Positions 57,639 through 64,000 of a DNA stretch of 64,000 nucleotides are shown here, piece after piece. Position numbers and translations under genes: made by a program. The notes beneath the pieces were generated by a model. The model saw nothing but the letters and a program-made list of their open reading frames with translations, ran no database searches and was not told where the DNA came from. Each line of letters starts with the position of its first letter. Positions within the stretch are counted from its first letter, which is position 1. Source of the stretch: Rhabdophis nuchalis (lineage: Eukaryota > Chordata > Lepidosauria > Squamata > Natricidae); assembly GCA_039707465.1 (NCBI GenBank), contig CM077645.1:163212503-163276502 (forward strand), given 5' to 3'.

Positions 57639-58539
57639 GGTTGGTGTTTTTTTTTATATAAAAAAAATAGACTATAGAAATATAGAGCACACAAAGATTC
57701 TTTGGGCACAACTGCTTCATTGTCTAATATATAATTGTTTAATGGGAAGTGTAATTTTCCACAAGTGAAAGAGGAGCATGAATGAAGGTGCTGAAGAAAT
57801 TAAATTAAGCAATCAGTAATAAAATCTGAAACAGAAGAAAAGCAAAGCGTATTTACTTATTGCTCATTTTTCATTCCCAGCACCAAAATTGCACACATAA
57901 ATAACTATCATGCTAATCCCTTTTGGGGTAAGCATCATTATTCAAAGCACAGAAAATAGTAAGTCATAGTAAGCAGAACAATTTGGGGGCAGGTGTTTAA
58001 GAGAAAAGAAAAAAGAAATTTGACTAAATCTGATTTATGCCATTCACTATTCCTTCCATAGCTCCTTATTCTTGCTTCCACCATTCCCCTACACCTATCC
58101 ATATCTCATCCTTTTTTCTTTAAAATGCCACTTCTGTCTTTTTCATCAGGGTTTGAGGATCTATAACTCCATCTAATCAGAGAAAGAGAGTGAGAACAAG
58201 AACACACATACACAAATTTGATCTTCATTCAATCTACTCAAGCTACCTTCAAGTATTTCTTTTGAACTAACACTAATTTCTATACAGAACTCAACCCATG
58301 TTCATTTATCATGTGTTCATTTTTGACCTTATCTCTTTTAGACCACACAAGTAAACATTTTGCAAGACGTTCAACTGTTTTGTTTCCCCTTTCATATGCA
58401 GCTCTAATTTCTGTATAACAAAATGGACAGAAACATGTCCCTTTGCACAGCCATTTTTGCTTTTTTTCAACAATAGCCATTCCTCGCAACAATGCACATA
58501 TAGCCCACTATCTTCTACCAGCATCTGCATGTGTTAAAT

Positions 58540-59345
58540 GTCACCATGCATTTTCTTAATTTAGTAAGCACCAGATGTTCAAGCAGGCTGGTGGCACTCA
58601 TGACCATATTGCAAATCTACGCGGGATCATGGCAAAAATCTCAAGAATAACAAAAATCTACATCTGCTTTACTGACTACAAAAAAGCCTTAGAAGACTGG
58701 TGAGGGTGCCAACACATCTGGTCAACTTGTACAAAAAACAGGAAGCCATTGTCCACACACCATAGGGAGAAACTGAGAGAGGAATGCAGCAAACCTGTGT
58801 TCTTACTTCTTTCTTATTCAACCTGAATGCTGAAGTTGTTATGGGGCAGCTGAAATGTGAAGAATCAAAAATTGGCCTAAAGACTAGAGGAAGTAACATC
58901 AACAATTCTTCAATATACTGATGACACAATTCTCCTCCCAGAAACCAAAGACATCTGATCAAAAGCATTACAGAAGAAAGTGAAATCAACCTCACAATCA
59001 CTATGAGGAATGGAAATATCAAAATCACAATCAACAATGAAGAAATCGAATGCTTGCAAGAATTTACTGTCATAGGATTGCAAATTGATCAAACCAGTGA
59101 GCGCCATCCAGAAATAGAGCATCGAATTGCTCTGGGCCACACAGCAATGATGACCATGAATCATGTATGGAAAAGCAAGGACATCTGCCTAGCAACTAAA
59201 TGCAGGTTATCCCACTATTGCATTTCCCAAAGCTGCCTACTATTGCGCAAGTTGGGCCATAAAAAACTAGGCAGAAGGAAAATCAACTCAAAGGAACTTT
59301 GCAGAATCCTGAGTTGTAAAATGGCACAGCAGAAATTCAGATTCA
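58540..59345 (+). pseudogene. RTE/BovB-like LINE relic
   Basis: Decayed reverse-transcriptase region. FTDYKKALED (palm motif with catalytic Asp) lies near 58670, LLSYST near 58810, YTDDTILLPETKD near 58920 (the YADDT box with T for A), then an open stretch with KITINNEEIECLQEFTVIGL at about 59020 and HRIALGHTAMMTMNHVWKSK near 59120. The thumb-region pattern (EFTFLG, RLALGR, WKSKD) fits RTE/BovB-type elements as I recall them. Frame breaks before 59003 make it inactive. Confidence 0.65.
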
Positions 59346-59449
59346 TTTTTGCCTCAAAAAAAATTTAACTTTTAATTTTCAAAATATTATAAATGTTTGG
59401 AAATAGAAGTCTGGAAATTCTTTACGGGCCATAAAGCATCCTTTCTGAA

Positions 59450-59505
59450 GCTGTTGTAATTACAAACTGTCATTAAGGGATTGGTTGTAAATCAAGGATT
59501 AGCTC
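59450..59505. repeat. end fragment of ACTTACG-family TIR element
   Basis: CATTAAGGGATTGGTTGTAA then ATCAAGGATTAGCT matches the right end seen at 39240-39280. The rest is missing. Confidence 0.45.
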
Positions 59506-60618
59506 CAGTATGTGAGCTTATGTTCTAAGATACTAATTGTTCATTATCTATTTCGAATAACATGCTACTTAATCTTCATTTAACAACCAACAATCCTATA
59601 TGAAAAGCATTGCCGTGTTGACAACCCACTTATGTAAGAGCATCAATAAATAAAAACAAATCTGGTTGCACAAAGGACACAACATAAATTAATTTCTGTG
59701 GCTGAAGCTTTAAAAATAAGTTGTTTTTGTTTCAAAATATTTGATAAACTCTATCTTAATGTGAGACTCAAGTCCATCAGTAGAGAATCCAAGTATTAGC
59801 AATAAAACAAAAGCTCACACATTATAGTTACCCCATGCAGTAAAGTATAAATGGTTCCATATGGCAGTAGCCATGCAAGAACCCATTAAAATACAGCTTC
59901 TTACAACAGAGAATAGAAAAAGTTTCAGTGTTCCAAGAAAAATCTAAGAAAAAAACCCTGCTATATTAACCAGTTAAACTGAACTAGAAAACTGGTATGA
60001 AGTCACTGTATGGACTGCACCCTGCTTTGGAGCACATAGAATTGCAAATACCACTGTGCTTTGCATCTTCTTAAAGGAGCCTGCATTAAGATATTATAAA
60101 TAGGTATTGCTTTTGTGCTCCTTCATGCTCCAGAGCACTCTATGGAGACTGAACCCAAACTGATGCAGAGCCCTAGTTTGCTTTCCATACCAATTTTCAA
60201 AATGTAAACATGGATGTGAAGTACATAGCTTAGAAAGCAGAGAAAATCACAACTAATTAAATCACTCTTCCCTGATACACATAAGTAGTCATTATGCTTC
60301 TGCATGTATTCATTAGGTTTAGGGACCCTACAATAAAGATACAGGTATGCAACCTGTATCTTGACTATTAACACCATAAGAAGCATGGTAGAAGCACAGA
60401 ATTGGCATGAAAAATGAATACATTTTTATTCAATACAAAATTGTGTTCTGGAAGAGTTCCCGCAGTCTAAATTTAAGTGTTCAATATTCCATGACTAATC
60501 CTTTGAGCCAACCGTTCCTTCTAATTATATTCCTTTTATACTAGAATACCTTTTATCTGTCCCATTCAGAACAGAATGAGCAACAGGCTAAATTTTGAAC
60601 AACTCACAGCATTCAGCA

Positions 60619-61026
60619 CAGGTAGTCCTTGACTTACGACCACAACTGATCACAAAATTATTGCTGATAAGCAAGGCAGCTATTAAGTGAGTCACACTCC
60701 ATTTTATGACTTTTCTTGCTATGGTTGTTAAGTGAATCACTGCAGTTAAGGGAATCATGAAGTATTAAGCTAATCCATCTTCTCCCATTGACTTTCCTTG
60801 TCCAAAGCTCCCTAAAATAAGTTGCAAATGAGAATCCCAGGATCCCAAATTTCTACAACTATTGTAAATACATGCTGTTTGCCAAGTGTCCAAATTCTGA
60901 TCATGTGATTATGGAGATACTGCAACAGATGTAAGTGTGAGAACTGGTCATAAGTCACTTTTTCAATGCCATTCATTGTAACTTTAAGCAATTGCCAAAT
61001 GAATGGTTATAAGTCAAGGATTTCTG
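60619..61026 (+). mobile_element. TIR element, ACTTACG family
   Basis: The left end is CAGGTAGTCCTTGACTTACG and the right end TTATAAGTCAAGGATTTCTG. Landmarks as at 55020: TGATAAGCAAGGCAGC, GTGAATCACTGCAGTTAAG, CTTTCCTTGTCCAAAG, GTTTGCCAAGTGTCC and CATTGTAACTTTAAGC. Confidence 0.78.
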
Positions 61027-61619
61027 ATGAGCTAATTCTCCCTATCAGTACAATATTTTCCAAATTGAGACATTACACACTAACTCCTTAAAATAAGTAT
61101 CAAGAACAGGAACTTGAACTCATTTTGGGGTTTTTCAGTTCTTTCCAGCTACAAACAAGAGACAGATATACAAAGTTGATACACTCTAAGTTGGGGGAAG
61201 GAAAGGTCAGCGGCCCCTTATAACTCTACAGCATTACGATTTTATTCAATCACTCACAATAAACCATGTTGTGGAATGAAATTATGCTATAGATTCTAAA
61301 GTTCAGAAGAATACGCACAGAGAAATCTATGTTCATAAAACTTTTAAAAAATAGCCAAAGACTTAATAGGTGGCAGAGAACTTAAAATAACCCAAATTAC
61401 AGTTTTCTCTTATTCTGCCCTCAAAATGTTAGCAATTACTCATTCTGAAGGAGAAAAAAAAATGGAATGAAGATATTTCTGCACTGGTAACTTACAATGT
61501 CTTTATAGCATCAGTCAGCCATTGCCGGAGTGATATAAAGCTTGTCTTCATTACTTTATTTTGGCCCAGCAATAGAGGGATGAAATTAGAAGATACTTTA
61601 AGTCTGTGATGGAAAAATG

Positions 61620-62720
61620 ACCAGTCATTCACATTTTTTCATCTAATCTCCCATAATTTTTTTACATAATGTTCCATATTAATCACATTCATTTGACTTC
61701 TTTATAGTAATCTCGCATAATTCTGATCATTGTAAGGATGTACACATCATGGCATTTGAAAATCTTTTCCAAGGTCTTCAAGGCTGCTCTGTCAAGTGCT
61801 GTGGCAAATTACTTGACTTTTTGTTCTTTTATTGTTGATGGTTGATCCTAAGAGACAGAAGCTATTTATCATTTTCTTCATTGCAAGTTCTAAAGCTGAT
61901 TGTGGATACCTGTTGTCATTAGCTTTGTCTTCTTTATATTTATTCTTAGTTTCTCACTGCGGTTCTTGCTTTTCTTTACCAGAGTTAAAGATTCTTCGGA
62001 TTTTCAGCTATCAGAGTAGCATTATTAGCATAATTCAGGTTATATGCGATTGATGTATCTTTCTCCAATTTTAAAACCACATCCCTCTTCCCTTAATATA
62101 CATTTAGCATATAGATTGAATAAATAAGGGGAGAGTGTACAACCTTGTCTCACTCCTTGGCCAATCTGGAGCCAATATGTTTCTTCATGTTCTGTCCATT
62201 ATAGCTTCCTGGTTTTTATATAGGTTTCCCATGAGTACAATGCCTGGTATTCTATCAGTATTATACCACTCTGTGGTCTTCTGACTTGGTAATGATCAGA
62301 GTGATTGCCTAATTTCATCTACTACTATAGATACTTATAAATATGGAATATCTTCTAAAGTATCTTGCATGAGATATTTCTGTATACTTCTTCCATATTT
62401 TTTGATCTTTGAATCAGTTACTGTCTGATGGCCTTCAGCATACCAATTCAAGGTTAGAATCTCCTTTGATGTCTTTACATTATCTTCTAATATCTTCTGA
62501 AACTTTATTAAATTATTTCCTGAGTTATTTGTATTTCTTGGTTTGGCTTCTTTTTTCTTTTTGACTTTTTCTTTTTGGCAGTTTCCACAGTTCTGATGTT
62601 TAGTTTGTTTTCTTTTGTTTCTTCATTTTTGGCAGTTTCTTTTCACATTCATCCTATCAATATATTGAACTCTGCCATGTTCAAACTTCATCCATTGCAT
62701 ATCCCTATTGTAATTCTGAC
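61620..62720 (-). pseudogene. RTE/BovB-like LINE relic, minus strand
   Basis: On the minus strand broken frames give LFIQSICKCILREEGCGFKIGE (about 22 residues, near 62140-62060, with the expected YADD region just after and lost) and SEESLTLVKKSK near 61985. The GAGACAAGGTTGTACACTCT context near 62140 corresponds to the VRQGCTLS turn before it. This resembles the RT core of RTE/BovB-type LINEs. Too decayed for a firm clade call; ends are approximate. Confidence 0.5.
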
Positions 62721-62724
62721 TTTG

Positions 62725-63480
62725 CAGCGCCAGACTTCCTTTTCCTAGGCATCTCAAAGGTTTTAATTATACTATATTTAGCAGCCATTAGGCCATATCA
62801 GAATATAAAATATGACCCAGGGAACAATATCATACATTAAAATACAATAAAAGAAATAGGAAAAATGCAAATCATATTGCATGCCACCTCTAGAAGTTAT
62901 TGAAACAGATCCACATACTCAAATGTAGTTTCAATTAAAGGATTGTATTATATATAATTTTCTAATTCTGACCAAGTTTGTGTAGTGTGCGGACCAAGAT
63001 ACTAATCTTTCTCTTTCTTAAACAACTGATACTCAAATATAATATATGCATTATGTCTTCTGTCTCTAAGGCTCTGCAAATGGAAGTACATTCATTATAA
63101 GGAGCCAAGACTTTCATCTAGCCACATCATAAACACCATTAGTATTCCAAAAGATCTTTGGCTCTTTGTCAGTAGAAAGTTGAGTGCCATCCAACCTGAT
63201 GGGCTTATCATCCAACATTATATTGTCAATCATTTTACAGTTTATATACACATGTCTTTCTTGGTAAAAATACAGGAGTAATTTATATTGCCTACACATT
63301 GTTGCTTTTGCCATTGTAACTAACGTGATTATCTGTCTCCAGCATCTGCCTTTATCATTGTTACCCAATAAAAGTGTCTGTTTCCTTTAGCTGAGTAGAA
63401 GGATGATCTTCACACCTTTAGTGATCCTGCTGGGAATTATATTCTTGGTATATACTTCCAACCTTCTTGACCTATCCAGG
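62725..63480. other. intronic sequence, nothing firmly recognised
   Basis: A minus-strand ORF at 63114-63368 has varied composition (MLDDKPIRLDGTQLST) but no family I can name; possibly another transposon relic. Confidence 0.35.
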
Positions 63481-63481
63481 A

Positions 63482-63511
63482 ACACACACACACAAACACA
63501 CACACACACAT
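63482..63511. repeat. (AC)n microsatellite
   Basis: About 14 AC units with one AA interruption. Confidence 0.9.
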
Positions 63512-63794
63512 CCCTGGTAAGATGAGGTAGGACATAGAAGGGAGGATAAAGATCCTGGATCTCTTGAATCTTACTGGTAGAATCACAAAAATGAGACAGC
63601 CCAGGTACCTTTTAGCACTTGAGTTGTTAGGAAAATCTGGGTGGGTGGGGGACACTATTGCAGAGAAAATCTATGGAGGGGGGGGTCACAAAGCTGTAAC
63701 ATTATTGCATAGCCATATTTTACACATCTGCATCTTCTTGAGGATTATTTCCACCTTTGGTACATTGGATTAAAAAATGCAGATTTTGCTTAAG

Positions 63795-63885
63795 GTTTCT
63801 TAACTTTGACTGTACACCATCCTGAGTCCTTCGGGAGTAGGGCGGTATAAAAAACAACTAATAAACTAAACTAAACTAAACTGCT
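63795..63885 (+). repeat. LINE 3' end with (TAAAC)n tail
   Basis: GTACACCATCCTGAGTCCTT, then GGGCGGTATAAAAAACAAC and a (TAAAC)n tail at 63862-63881. This is a typical CR1/L2-group 3' UTR end, with the coding part lost. Confidence 0.65.
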
Positions 63886-64000
63886 CAATCTACACTTTGA
63901 TCTGGTAGTCATGATACAATAAATTAACTCAACATTGGCTTCCCTTAGCAAGCATTTTTAATTCACTAGCATATGGACAAAATGTATTTGATGATGGAAT

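Larger units (their letters stand above)
56370..58530. other. AT-rich intronic sequence
   Basis: No gene. It holds two small structures: a hairpin at 57350-57384 and a direct duplication at 57469-57638. Confidence 0.5.
41876..64000 (-). other. DOK6: DOK6 intron 1 (partial)
   Basis: Sequence upstream of exon 2 in gene direction. The exon 1 peptide (MASNFND type) was not found, so this is treated as part of intron 1. It carries no recognised host exon on either strand. Confidence 0.72.

Overview
The window is vertebrate nuclear DNA, most likely from a squamate reptile and probably a snake. It is AT-rich, intron-like and full of transposable elements. The repeat mix points to squamates: L2-type LINEs with (TAA)n tails, CR1/L3-type LINE 3' ends, a Sauria-type tRNA-derived SINE, R4/Dong-like and RTE/BovB-like LINE remnants, and many short hAT and TA-target DNA transposons. 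No bacterial, phage or organellar genes were seen.

The only host gene I can support is DOK6, a docking-protein/PH-PTB adaptor gene, on the minus strand. Two internal coding exons are present with canonical splice sites and matching phases. Exon 2 is at 41768-41875 (36 codons, phase 0/0) and exon 3 at 15912-16026 (38 codons plus one base). Together they encode most of the N-terminal PH domain. The 25.7-kb intron 2 between them lies wholly in the window. Sequence above 41876 is part of intron 1 and sequence below 15911 is part of intron 3; exons 1 and 4 were not found. Host coding sequence is therefore about 0.35% of the window.

Layout. 1-15911 (intron 3): a possible ERV LTR relic, a foldback element, a SINE split by a TA-target MITE, old L2 and CR1 fragments, hAT and TIR elements, and an L2 3' fragment with a long (TAA)n tail. 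16027-41767 (intron 2): a 1.8-kb young truncated L2 (minus), a decayed LINE at 19.5-20.9 kb, a GC-rich full-length L2 on the plus strand (26.4-30.84 kb, intact 1093-codon ORF) with a perfect 98-bp palindrome at its 5' edge, a convergent truncated L2 at 31.0-31.8 kb, an R4-like remnant, several hAT MITEs with 8-bp target duplications, and a 1.2-kb TA-target MITE with a CT-rich minisatellite. 41876-64000 (intron 1): decayed LINE sequence at 44.5-45.5 kb, a 1.2-kb hAT element with a perfect target duplication, an inverted-repeat MITE at 48.7-49.55 kb, R4, CR1 and RTE/BovB remnants, and a second Sauria-type SINE.

The elements do not form a pathway. The DOK6 intron has been an insertion target for several element classes over a long time, from frame-broken remnants to an apparently intact LINE. 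Family names come from recalled motifs and repeat ends, not from a database search.
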